Assembly (NCBI GenBank): GCA_014058105.1 | Contig: JACGCM010002017.1 | Location: forward strand, 186,001-250,000 | Direction: 5' to 3' | Length of the DNA: 64,000 bases | Origin: Kingdonia uniflora | Taxonomy: Eukaryota; Streptophyta; Magnoliopsida; Ranunculales; Circaeasteraceae | Shown here: in pieces, positions 11,701 to 21,710 of the stretch | Position numbering within the stretch: the first letter of the stretch is position 1 | Layout: each line of letters opens with the position of its first letter | The notes under the pieces: generated by a model | The model's database searches: none | Told to the model about the DNA's origin: nothing | Seen by the model: only the letters and a program-made list of their open reading frames with translations | Made by a program: the position numbers and the translations under genes

Positions 11701-14700
11701 TAATCAATTATTTTTATCTCACTACCTCTTTACATGGTAACGGAGAAAGTTGAGAAAGTCATGTAAATTTTAGCATATGACAGCGACTGCCATTACCTTG
11801 CCATTGCCTTTACTGGAATATAGTATTTTCCTTTTGACAAATGTAAGAAAGACAAACTCAATGTCCTTACAAAACTCTTACATCTTCTCTACCAAAACCA
11901 AAGGGCATCTGAAGAGCTCATCAGTCCAGAAAAGAGTAAGTGTTTTTTTGGGGCTAAGAGCATAAATAGGAGGAAGACCATTACAAATATATTTGGCATT
12001 AAAGAAGGCAGCCTTCCAATCACCTATCTTGGAGTCCCACTCACAAAAGGTAAGATAAAAGCTACACATCTTAGAACTATGGTGGATAAGATCAGAAAAA
12101 AGCTACAAGTTGGGCTGGAAGTATGCTTTCCTACCAAGGCAGAGTGGTTTTAGCTAAGTCCGTTTTCTCTAGCATTTCAATTTAAAACATGTCTATAATA
12201 AGAAATTTTGCTTGGAGTGGGAACCCTGATAAAAGGAAACTTGTTACTGTGGCTTAGAAGGTGTGTAAGCCTATATCAGAAGAAGGCCTTGGTCTTCGAA
12301 GATTGAGAGACACTAATCAGGCCCTCCTCAAAAAACTTGCATGGGACATCTATCAAGGTAATAGCCCTTGGGCTGGGCTTATGAAAAGCAAATTCTTTAA
12401 CAAGAAAGGGGGGAATATTGCATATTACAAAAAATAATCTATTTAGGGCGGGGGCGGGGTCAAAGAAGCAATAGTATGGATGAAGAATGATATCTATTGG
12501 GCAGTGGGCAATGGAGAGCAAATCAATCTTTGGTCAGGTCATTGGATTGGGGACTCTCCTTTAAATGAAAAAAATTGAGAATACTGAGGCTTATGGGGTT
12601 AGCAAGGTAGTGACCACATTCAAGATGGTAAATGGGTTGTACCTCCAAATCTTGAGAATGCACTTTTAAATGTTAATTTTACAGTCTACTCTATCCTTCC
12701 TGAAAGTAGTAACACTTACTACAGTAAGCCAGAACAAAAGGGAATCTTTCTGTACATTTTGCTTACAACCGTTATAGAAATAATTATGCAAAAGTGTGGT
12801 GGAGAGACAGTACGGAAAGCACCCATACCCTAGAATCTCAAACTTTGCATGGAGGGTCTTTCACAATGCAATCCTCATTAATACTGTTTTACAAGTTAAA
12901 GGTTGTCAAACAGCTTCCAGATGCTACATGTGTGGACATGTGTGGGCATGGCTTAGAATCTCTTGAGCACTTGAGCTGGGACTGCCCTAAAAATCCAGGA
13001 ACTCTACAACTGGGGCAACACAATATTCCACAAAACAGAACATACATCTACATGTTTCAAGAACTTTCTTGGTGGTGTGAAATCAGCTAGTCCCTTAATT
13101 AAGGATGTTTGGTAGGGGTGAGCATGGGTCGGTTTGGGTTGGCTTCGGTATAAAACCAAAACCGAAACTGAAAAATTCGGTTTGTAAAATCAGAAACCGA
13201 AACCGAAAAATTCGGTTTGTAAAATCAGAAACCGAAACCGACCACAGTATAAATCGAACCGAAACTGAACCGAAATAAATAGGAGGAACCGAAACCGAAC
13301 CGAAAAATAGATCGGTTTGGTTCGGTTTCTCGGTTTGCATTCCATCAAAACTAGTAAATTTATTGTTTAAGTCAAACATTTATTTGACACTACTACATTT
13401 TGGCATTTTAATACATGAAAAATATATAGAGTAATGAAGGGTTAAACTACATTTAGAGTTTTCTTTACTAATAATGTTTATTCTCGGTTCGGTTCGATTT
13501 TTGTCGGTTCCTCTTATAGAGAAACCGAAACCAAAACCGAAGCCCCAAAAACTGAACCATTTTGTTCAATTTGGATCGGTTTGGTTCAGTTTCTTCTATT
13601 TTTTGCTCACCCCTAATGTTTGGCACACCTTCATATTCATAACTGTAATGTTTATTACTTTTGGTTAACAAGAAACTCAGTTGTGTTTGATAACAAACAA
13701 GCTCATATCTCCCAGATAAACCAAAAGATCCTCCAAAATATGAAATCTTGCTTAATTTTGGTTAAAAGTCATCTCAGGAATGCAGAGGTGAAGCTAGAGC
13801 CAGAGGCTTGAGTTAAAGAAAGAGGTGGAGTTAGCCCCGGAGGCGAGGTGAGAATGACAAAGCCCAAGAGTTACCAGAGAAACCTGTTACGTATGCTTCC
13901 CGTGAGCCAAGGGTCGGAAACACTCGTAGCGTGATTTTGTATTCCTTCTCCCGCCTCCAGCGCCTTACCCCACGCCGGAGGCGGGAGAAGGAATACCAAA
14001 TCAAGCTACGAGTGTTTCCGACCCTTGGTTCAAATAAAGCAGACGTAGCAGGTCTTTGGCGCTAGCTCTACCTCCGGCTTTGTCATTCGCACCTCGTCTT
14101 CGGCGTTAACTCCACCTCCTTCTTTAACTCGCGCCTCTGGAACTAGCTCCACCTCTGGCTTCCTTACTCAGCCTCCGGTGCTAACTCCACCTCTGTCTCT
14201 GGCCCGGCGCCAACTCCACATTTGGCTTCCTTACTCACTCCATCTCCTTCTCTGTCATGTGCCTCTAGCGCTAGCTCCACCTCTGGCTTCCTTACTCAGT
14301 CTCTGGCGCTAACTCCACCTCCAGCTCCTTATGCATCTGGCACTAACTCCACCTCCTTCCCTGGTTCCCTTACTCAGCCTCTGGCGCTAACTCCACCTCT
14401 GGCTACTACCCGCTAGTACAACCTCCAGACTAGTTTTTGTACCACCAACGCTTTTTCCTTAGGAGGCGACATCGGCTACTAGGTCGAACGAAGCGGTAAA
14501 GAGGTCACTTCGCTGACCATTTCGATACTTAGTGGCATAGTAGTTGTTTTGTCTATGGGCGCGCCAACGCTCCCAACATTTGATTTATCTAGGCTAATAT
14601 TAAGGCGAATAGAAAGATCAAGTGCACTCCCCGATCTTTGAAGCAACGAACTGCATTTTCTATCTATAAACACACCCGCTACCGGTCTTCATCAAAGAGG

Positions 14701-16708
14701 GAACGGTAACCCGCGCCCCCACTGCCCGAGACTTGATCCTCGTTGGGATTGATTTGAATCACCACTACCCCAAGCCGTTCGTTCGTTGGAGAAGACGATG
14801 TCGACTTGTCACTTCTTGATAGCGACTATAGGCGAACCTACTACCCACCGAAACTCTGCTTATCCGTGACACAACAAGACTAGAGCAGGCAAGACAACGA
14901 AAGTGGGAAGCGTCAGCTCGTCGACTCGCTCGCTGAAGGGCTCAAATAGATATGGATCTATAGATAGAGATGCCCCTGGGCTACTAGTACTAGGCGCCCT
15001 AAGACAACCTACTCCCCTCTCGTTAGCATTGATTCATTTTTTTTTTGTCTCCTAGGCAAGTCATGTCTATAGGAAAGTGATGGACCAAATAGGAAGGTTT
15101 CGTCCGTCACTTTCTGGTCGTTTTCTCTTTGAAGTCATCTCTCACTTTTTGATCATTTTCTCTTTCCGGTTGCTCTGCTCGGTCATCTCCCACTTTCCAG
15201 TCGTCTGCTCTTTTCGGTCATGCGTCACTTTTCTCTTAGCACACAATATTGGGGTTTGGAAGTTGACCTGGACCTCGCCATTCAAAGGGAGTTCTCCCGC
15301 CTCCGGCCCTAACTCCACCTTACGGCTCCAGCGCACGCCTCCGGCGCTAACTCCACCTAACGGCTCCAGTGCACACCTCCGGCGCTAACTCCACCTTAGT
15401 AGAGGACCCGCTATCACCACAAGGGATCATCAGCACAGATCTTACGAAGAGGTAGCTTTTCTGTCATTTAAGACGTGAGTGTATAGAGCTAGAAGAATCG
15501 AAGACCTGACGAAGATGCGAGAAAAAGCACTATTAGCAAATCATTGAAGACTTAGCAAAAGCCCAATTTATTGCTCATCTGAATGTATGGGTGGTCTCGG
15601 ATTCAAGCTCGGCTGTTCCTGCCTTTCATTTAGATCAGCTGCTAAAAAAGGGTTTCACAAGAGTCCGAATCACTCATGTACGGAGGTAAGTAAACTTTGG
15701 ACTAGACCAAGCTGCTAAGAGAGGGAGTTCCCTGCCAGATGACACCTATGAATGACATTTGGGCATACCTGGTATTTTGACGAAGATTGAAGAACCTTTC
15801 AGAGGGTATCATAGGTTTCTAGATTAACAGGAAAGTGCGGCAAAAGATATGAAACCCATCCCAAGTTGGGATGTCATGGCGTCTTTGATGATGCATTAGC
15901 ACTCCCTGATATTCTCTTTGATGTAAATACTGAATAGTCTCTTTTTCCTTAAAAAAATCACGCATACCAGCTAATCTCGTAGATTGGTAAAAACAAATGA
16001 AAATAGAAGATCATAAACACTTTTCAAAACGATCAATTGGTTTCGCAAACTAAACAGAAGTAATGAATGATACCGGTTTCGTAGATGGTAAGAGGAAGAT
16101 CCTTTTGAGCATGATTAATTGCTGGATTGAGAAGAACGTATACTGGGCTTTCATTGATGTCCATCAACTGTGCGTTACAATCAAACAATCATCAAAACAT
16201 AATAAAATGTAGGATTCAAACATAATTTTCAATAATAGAAGAATAATTACCGCTTTGTGAATTTGCATATCGGATTGGTGCGCATCGGTTCCAGTAGAAT
16301 ACCATCCAAGCACATAGAAATCAGGAAACACCTTCTTATCTAAATCACCAAATTAAACCCTAATTAGTGAAATTAAACCCTAAGACACAAGTAGAGAGAG
16401 AGAGAGAGTTACATACATAGTTCTTGTTTCTTTTCAATGAAGGAGCGATCGAGTGTGTTAGTTTGAGAGTCGAAGAGGAGTTCAAAGCTGTTGAAGATCT
16501 CGACCGTCCGTCCCTTTTGAATTCCAACAACGCAACCGAAAACCCTCGGTGATGATGAAGATGAAGATGATGATGATGGTTCGTCATTGTGGTTGCTAGC
16601 ATGAGCGGGGTGAAGTTGAGATTTGAGTCTAGTGTAATGGTCTGAGATGTTGACGATCACTAGTGGGTGAAGCTTGAAGGTTAAACCACTACTAGAGCTC
16701 GAACTCAT
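8788..16708 (-). CDS. CSN6: COP9 signalosome complex subunit 6 (9 exons)
   Basis: Exons in transcription order: 16708-16417, 16339-16251, 16167-16074, 11145-11084, 11000-10922, 10808-10716, 10612-10512, 9227-9172 and 8872-8788. All have GT-AG borders and compatible phases and total 951 nt, 316 residues, the normal CSN6 length. The start is taken at 16708 (MSSSSSSGLTFKLHPLV), where family members start; an in-frame ATG lies three codons upstream at 16717. Exons 1-4 encode the catalytically inactive MPN domain (LVIVNISDHYTR, FGCVVGIQKGRTVEIFNSFE, VFPDFYVLGWYSTG); the later exons form the helical C-terminus, ending in SRRGGGRTAFI. CSN6 pairs with the MPN+ subunit CSN5 in the nuclear signalosome, which removes NEDD8 from cullins. 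Introns 3 (4.9 kb) and 7 (1.3 kb) are swollen by retroelement sequence. Confidence 0.95.
9640..10190 (+). mobile_element. LINE 3' remnant with RNase H-like domain (in CSN6 intron 7)
   Basis: Broken translation on the plus strand gives VEIIAMYHGMKLAHSGF, MTDSNYALIYRNLHEG and WIELAGTICTFIYREGN, followed by ANHIASD, the order of the RNase H (RVT_3) domain at the end of plant L1-type LINE polyproteins. Stops and frameshifts are present. The stretch after it ('tggtggggctctagcctaaataaag', near 10160) resembles a LINE 3' UTR. It lies antisense in intron 7 of CSN6. Confidence 0.65.
11880..13800 (+). mobile_element. Degenerate L1-type LINE (RT end and zf-RVT) in CSN6 intron 3
   Basis: Interrupted plus-strand translation shows the reverse transcriptase tail (GSLPITYLGVPLTKGKIKA near 12010) and then the zinc-binding RVT region: FAWRVFHNA near 12845, CYMCGH and SLEHLxWDCPK near 12920-12990. 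After the inserted MITE, NSVVFDNKQAHISQINQKI (near 13680) continues the same protein. Many stops mark it as long dead. A LINE-style 3' tail ('tttgatgtaaatactgaatagtctc' then an A-run, 15918-15957) lies beyond a foreign block at about 13800-15850 and may be the separated end of this element. Confidence 0.75.
13113..13615. mobile_element. hAT-type MITE with 8-bp target duplication
   Basis: The element starts TAGGGGTGAGCA and ends TGCTCACCCCTA, perfect 12-bp terminal inverted repeats. The host octamer ATGTTTGG is present immediately before (13105-13112) and after (13616-13623), the 8-bp duplication expected of hAT transposition. Inside, 'ccgaaaccgaaa' and 'ggttcggtttcggt' subrepeats make most of the 503 bp self-complementary. 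It carries no gene and sits inside the LINE remnant, so it is the younger insertion. Confidence 0.93.
13907..14028. repeat. Long hairpin, 52-bp arms
   Basis: The arm 13907-13958 is the reverse complement of 13977-14028 at 50 of 52 positions, with an 18-nt loop (13959-13976). The arms begin and end at 'ccaagggtcggaaacac' and its complement. A transcript through CSN6 intron 3 would fold here into a near-perfect 52-bp stem. Confidence 0.9.
14047..14410. repeat. Degenerate minisatellite
   Basis: A unit around 'ggcgctaactccacctctgg', often followed by 'cttccttactcagcctc', recurs about eight times with variable spacers. The same unit reappears three times at 15300-15400. Reading frames over it (for example 14222-14416) are products of the repeat, not genes. 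Confidence 0.75.
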
Positions 16709-16717
16709 CTTTCTCAT

Positions 16718-17040
16718 CTATCTCTCCCTCTCTCTTTCTCTCTCTCGAACAAACAAATCTGTAGCTCTATAAATAAATAATAATGCCTCTTTAGGCCCGC
16801 TCGCCTCCAGCAGTGACTTGCCAGCCTCTACTATTGAAAGTCATGCGGTGCCACAACTCATGAGAGAAGGGTACCAAAGTCATTTTCAGTTTTTCACCGT
16901 TGTTCTCCTTCACCTGTTGCTCTCGTAATTACTCATCTATAACTCTTTGTTGATCGATCGATATGTAGTAGTGTTAGTAGACTAATGGGTTATATATCAG
17001 GATTAGCATCTCCTCCAATAAATAAATGTGTATGTAGTAG
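16718..17040. promoter_or_regulatory. CSN6 5' flank with pyrimidine-rich leader
   Basis: Directly upstream of the CSN6 start (minus strand) the plus strand reads 'tctctccctctctctttctctctctcg' (16720-16746), a purine-rich GA tract in the sense direction, as in many plant leaders. No unambiguous TATA box was identified. Beyond it lies ordinary A/T-rich sequence. Confidence 0.35.
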
Positions 17041-17099
17041 ATAGATAATCTGTTCGTGGTACCTTTCTAAAAGGGTTGTTGTTTATACCAACCCGTTTG

Positions 17100-17465
17100 A
17101 TCTATCTTTATTTTTATGTTTTAGCTTATTTATTTGGTTATTAGGAGTTTACTTTTTCTAGGTTAGTTTCTTAATGAGATTGGTTAGAAGTGATCCTAGG
17201 AAACTAGGTTATATAGAGGAGGGTGGTGTAGATTTAAGTTACTAGTTTTTGTTTATGAAAAGAAAGTGAGTTTTTCTTCAAATTACCCTAGTTGAGATCT
17301 AATTCATACTTAGTGTTAAATCGAATACAAATTAAGCTTCCGCGTTCGTAAATTTACATTAATTGGCATCCGAGCTGGGTTCACATCCCGATGTAGCAAG
17401 TTTCAAAAGCAAGATGTCTCGTGGAAGACCCGCAACGAAGAAACCTACACTCGCACAAGATGTCC
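17100..17465 (+). mobile_element. Truncated LTR element: LTR end, primer site and gag start
   Basis: An LTR-like tail ending 'gcttccgcgttcgtaaatttac' is followed by 'tggcatccgagctggg' (17365), a decayed form of the initiator-Met tRNA primer site, and by an ATG at 17414 opening MSRGRPATKKPTLAQDV. The element at 55-57 kb has the same order with MPRGRPATKK, so both belong to one family. Similarity stops near 17465, and no second LTR was found. Confidence 0.6.
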
Positions 17466-17639
17466 TGCTCAGCTTTCTTTTTATCACCATTTTAAATAAC
17501 TAGCTTAATAGCATTGCAACTATATGCCCTACAATTTGCAGTGGGAACAAAATTTAGGGTATTCTGCATAATGGCTTTTTGTACCTTTTCTTCGCCATCA
17601 TCATCTAGGATAATGGCTTTGGTATCTCCTTAAAAAAAA

Positions 17640-18180
17640 TCAATCTCGACTAGGACACTAGTATAAACCCCAAGTCCTTATTTCTAGTGGATTTGTCAAC
17701 TCTCACAGAGTTGCCCAATGCCTTACCCATAGACATGAAAATATGCACGTACCAATCCTCCAACAGAAGGCTAGGAAACTTAAGAAGTCAACATAAGGCA
17801 TGGGTGTTTCTGTGTTTATTAGGGTCAAATTTCCTAGACCATTGTATCAATATCGTAGGCTGTCCTATAAGCCTTGTACCTCCCATCCATACTTTGAGTT
17901 TATCTGCCTCAATATTGTCCATCCTTCTAATTGCAATAAACTTACATGAACCCTGCAGTTTCCATTTGAACATAGCTTGCTTCCACATTGACGATATGGC
18001 TTAGAAATAGTTGGGAGGCAGGTTCATGATATTTTTCTAGAACTTCATGGTGTGAAGGAATTTCATTTGCCCTAAAAGTGAAAAGGCTTCATTGTCAATA
18101 AGAATAAGTGAGCAAGGGTCTGGCTTTAGGTTTTCCAATAAACTGAATATATCAGTCAAGGAATTAGCTTGCCAGGAGAA
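17640..18180 (-). mobile_element. DUF4283-type retroelement fragment
   Basis: The minus-strand translation contains WKLQGSCKFIAIRRMDNIEA and then WSRKFDPNKH, with, after a stop, SMGKALGNSVRVDKSTRNKD. This order matches the DUF4283 domain at the start of plant LINE ORF1 or gag-like proteins. Stops break it. The plus-strand frame at 17687-18004 is a shadow of it. Confidence 0.45.
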
Positions 18181-19154
18181 CAGTCTATTGGTTACTGCTA
18201 GACATGGTCTGAAAGGCTCTTGAATTCGAGGTGGAGTGTATTTCTAAATCCTCTAGTTGAGTTCTTGAAGTTATTTGTTTTAAGTTTGGTATTAGCGGCC
18301 TGAGTCAGATTTATTGTCTAGAGTCCCTTGCTTCTTTATTGTTTACTTTCACGGAGCATTTGGGGTCATTTAATGGTATGGACTTGGGTTTCAGAAGAGT
18401 CCTACTTGTGTCACCCACAATTCGTTGAGTTTCCTCTCAACTCCATTTAAATAAAGACATATAGAATTCGGCAACAGGCTTACAACTTCTACAGGTAATT
18501 GCCTAAAATTCTAAACTCTACCCTTATCTTTTCTCTCCTAAAAAGCTTGGATATTCTTGGATTGTTTTCATATTAGGTTTTGGGTAGATTGTTCTTTCGA
18601 GGCATTTGGCTTAGGAGTTTTGTTGTTTATTGGGATACTGTAGCAAGTCCATCTATTCCTTTAGTCTACAAATATACTTTTACCCTCTGCTCTTTTCTTC
18701 TAATATCTTACCATTATAGAATGGTTCCACTTAAATCTGAATGAATGGGAAGAACATCTGAGCAGAAGAGATATAATGGACGTACTATGTCCAAATAATG
18801 TTATTGATCGAAATCCTTTTGTTGTTCTCATTCCGTAAGTTCCATAGCATCAATGGATGAGAAAGCACCAAAGCCCTATTTTCTGGTTGAGAGGACTCTC
18901 ACAGACTTACTCCCTGAATGCCTAGTATGAAATCAAACAACATAAAGACTGTCTTTAGGTAAACTATGGACTACAACTCAATTTTTCCCATCACACATTT
19001 CTGAAATCTATTTTTAACTGCATGGACAAGAAATATACTGAGATATTAAAAACAGGAATCTTGCATTATATTCCTTTTTGTCTACTTCCACCCTATTTTA
19101 GTTTTTACTGTGCGGTTTGTGATATTAATACATTTCGGGTTTTAAATGTGGGCT
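18181..19154. other. No gene recognised
   Basis: A/T-rich sequence with short chance frames only. It precedes the PEX5 fragment and could include its decayed upstream introns. Confidence 0.4.
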
Positions 19155-19504
19155 CTTGGGCACTAGATTTGAAGCCCAATTATCTTCGTGCCGTGCCATG
19201 CACGGGCAAATATGGCTATCAGTTTAGCCAAGTAGATTTGTTCTTCTTTAATTTTTGGTCAATAAATACTTAGAAATTGAAGTAGTTGTTTTGATCAACT
19301 TGACATGTGTATGGTGCAGCATAGGCTAATTAGTTTTCATTTTCCCCCATTCTTTAATTTATTTCATGATGTCCGTATCCTTCTAACTTATATCAGAACT
19401 GGTTTATATGAATGCAGCATCTGAGGAGTCTATTCGCTACTATGTGCGGGCACTTGCAATGAATCCCAAGGCAGATAATGTGTGCATTTGAGAATCTCTC
19501 TCAG
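19155..19504 (+). pseudogene. PEX5 (peroxisomal import receptor) C-terminal fragment
   Basis: Two short stretches match the last TPR repeats of plant PEX5, the cytosolic receptor for PTS1 peroxisomal cargo. The first, ALDLKPNYLRA (from 19160), and the second, SEESIRYYVRALAMNPKAD (from 19419, behind a 'gaatgcag' acceptor), are separated by about 195 bp, in which the exon has degenerated and an intron seems retained. An in-frame TGA follows the second. No other PEX5 exon was found, so this is a captured or relic fragment that kept its introns, not a retrocopy. Confidence 0.65.
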
Positions 19505-19794
19505 GTATCTACCTACTACGTCATTTAGGAGGGCAGTAGATTTGGATTGTTAGAAACTCACATCTCTTCCTATCAGTTGTGCTTCTTAAAATGCATGGTG
19601 GAAGCTTTGCGACTCCCAAAATCTGGATCTTCTGCAGAAAGAATTTCCATTCTAATATATCTGGTTGGGAATGGTGGCTGATAATGTGTGTAGTTAGGAG
19701 ATGAGATTTTATTTCCGAAGTTTCCATTTTCCTATTTAGAGTAAGAGGTAGGATGACTTCAGGCATAGTTGATTTTAGAGGATAGGCATTTAGT

Positions 19795-20090
19795 ATTTTT
19801 GATAGAAAACTAAATACGCGGAAGCAATTAGCAAGAAAGATAAATTATTTTGATTGAATTAAAGACAAAAAGAAACTAGATTCCTCTACTTAGCTAGGGT
19901 TTTTCTCCAAAACTCAACCTTCCTTTCTACCCTAGGACTCCTTTATAGAACTAGGAGTTCTCCACAAAACACTTCCCTCAAAAACACATTATTATAATAA
20001 AAATAGAAACAAGGAGGCCTCCCTAGGGGCCGGCTCCTAAGGGGATGTCCACTGTGGCCACGACTCCCCACGGCTATTATTCCCATCAAT
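19795..20090 (-). repeat. LTR-like remnant, minus orientation
   Basis: The block starts 'aaatacgcggaagcaatt', the reverse complement of the 'attgcttccgcgta' tail seen in the LTRs at 2.6, 17.3 and 57.0 kb, followed by 'ctagggtttttctccaaaac' and 'cctttatagaactaggag', which also echo those LTRs. Both ends are unclear and no target duplication was found. Confidence 0.35.
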
Positions 20091-20399
20091 TTTACTTCAA
20101 CAAAACAAAAGTTCTGACTGAATCAGGTGCTACTGACCCTACTTGCTGAAGAAGGGAAAATGGAGGGTGTGGGTAAAAAAACAACAAGGGTGTTGTATTT
20201 GAAATAAGAGAAAAATACATAAATCACCAGGTGACACTAGCTGAAGAATTGAAAATGCTGGAGGAGAAGTGACTCCTTTTGCCTCTCTTATAGTATGTAA
20301 TAAACATGTGTCATATATGATATAAATGTATCTTAAATTCGAGAAAAATAGATATTTGTAGGATTGAGGCAAGCTGATTGCGTGTAGAATATATTTAAA

Positions 20400-20762
20400 T
20401 TGAGCAGTCTTGCACTCTCCAAAATGAAATCACACAAGTCTAATTTATTGGTAGTGGGAATGTATCTGAAACAATTTCAACCTTGTGTAGAATTTAGATT
20501 AATACTCGATGTTGGAATACCTAAGAACAATGGTGAGGCTAAGGCAATAGAAAGATCAACTAGCTTTTCATTGGTACCTTGTGGGATTCACGATATTCTA
20601 TTTCATTTTTGTCTAATGATGTGGCCTAATCAGAGAAATGTGAATCTTGTACTTCAATTTTCATTAAAAAGCCAACATCTTTTGTGTTGTCCAAATCCAT
20701 TGCAAGATAAACTATGGATGAACAATGGAGAGTCCCTAGAGTCCAACATTTTTGTAGAGTAA
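20400..20762 (+). CDS. Unrecognised 120-residue reading frame
   Basis: This open frame starts at a TTG; the first ATG is 20424. No family, signal peptide or membrane segment is visible, and its end runs into the terminal repeat of the Mutator-like element that begins at 20757, so the stop codon is supplied by the insertion. It may be a chance frame or the stump of a disrupted gene. It is listed only because it fills an otherwise empty stretch. Confidence 0.12.
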   Translation: MSSLALSKMKSHKSNLLVVGMYLKQFQPCVEFRLILDVGIPKNNGEAKAIERSTSFSLVPCGIHDILFHFCLMMWPNQRNVNLVLQFSLKSQHLLCCPNPLQDKLWMNNGESLESNIFVE

Positions 20763-21701
20763 ATTTGACTTAACCCCCCAAATAAGTGGTACTGCTAGTG
20801 ATTAGCCCCCACTTTTGCGTAAAATTGGCTTTACCCCCTGATTAAAGAATTTCCGACGGTTTAACGTCTTTGACCGACATTGATTATATAGAAAACCATT
20901 TATACCCATGATTGTGTGTTCACTACTAACGCTAGTGGCACCCTTCAAAACTATGTATAAAAAATATGTCTCTCTCTAGAATTTCTGCTTTGTAATCGAT
21001 TAAGAGATATAAGATCAATTCAAGTGTTAGATTAATCTATTATTGCTTTATCGTAATTCGAAATTCAAAACTTGTAAACACATGAACAAAGAAATTGCGA
21101 AGTAGTGGATAATGAGAGGAGATAGAAACTTGATTACTATGAGTTTTTGATGGTGTTGCATATGACATTAATGTAGATTATCTGTCTACGAATTGTTGAT
21201 TAGCGAAGAGAAGAAGATAATAATTGTGCTTGATGACGCCTTGTACCCTATATTTTTCACAGGAGGCTTGGGTGATCATTCGAAATTTTTGGAGTTCTAT
21301 TGGATCGCTGAGTTTTGTCGTAGGGTATTTATGATATTTTATTTCAGATTTCATTGTCGAGTTCTATTTCTTGTTATTGATTTTTGTTGAGATATTATCC
21401 ATTTTATTCAATAATTGATATCTTTTCGCTCCGTTGCTTTAGTGTAAGTAGATGCAGTTAAATTCTTTAGAATTATATTACATCTATGAGTTCATCTGTG
21501 GGATGCCTGAATTGTTATGCTTCAGGGTTTGTTTTATGATTTATTATCAGAAAGTGGATTTTGGGGCACGTCATTTTTGAAGTATATGTGTCGGTCAGCT
21601 GCTATTGACCATCAGAAAAAGTGGGGTAAAGTTATTTTTAGAAAGAAGTGGGGGTAATCACTAACAACAGTTGTTATATGGGAGTAGAGTCAAATTTACT
21701 C
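20757..21701. mobile_element. Non-autonomous Mutator-like element with long terminal inverted repeats
   Basis: The left end 'gagtaaatttgacttaaccc' and the right end (reverse complement 'gagtaaatttgactctactc') start terminal inverted repeats that stay alignable for about 110-120 bp, through 'agtgattagcccccactt' and 'gaccgaca'. Flanking nonamers are ATTTTTGTA (20748-20756) and AATTTTGTA (21702-21710), the 9-bp duplication typical of Mutator with one mismatch. No transposase is present. The 700-bp interior holds one short frame (21193-21390) of no recognised family. Confidence 0.85.
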
Positions 21702-21710
21702 AATTTTGTA

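Larger units (their letters stand above)
13800..15850. other. GC-rich block of foreign character, possible organelle-derived DNA
   Basis: Base composition changes sharply from A/T-rich intron to about half G+C. The block contains a long hairpin, a degenerate 'ggcgctaactccacctc' minisatellite and stretches such as 'ctatgggcgcgccaacgctcccaac' (14557) whose style recalls angiosperm mitochondrial intergenic DNA. No recognisable organellar gene was found, so the assignment as a nuclear mitochondrial insertion is an inference from composition only. It separates the LINE body from a LINE-like tail in intron 3 of CSN6. Confidence 0.35.

Noticed and set aside
14222..15388. Pro/Ser/Thr-rich frames in the GC-rich block
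   Set aside because: They arise from the 'aactccacctc' minisatellite read in one frame; there is no domain and no consistent start.
16360..16602. 80-residue minus-strand frame in CSN6 exon 1
   Set aside because: It is a shifted-frame shadow; the CSN6 frame here is fixed by family motifs and splice phases.
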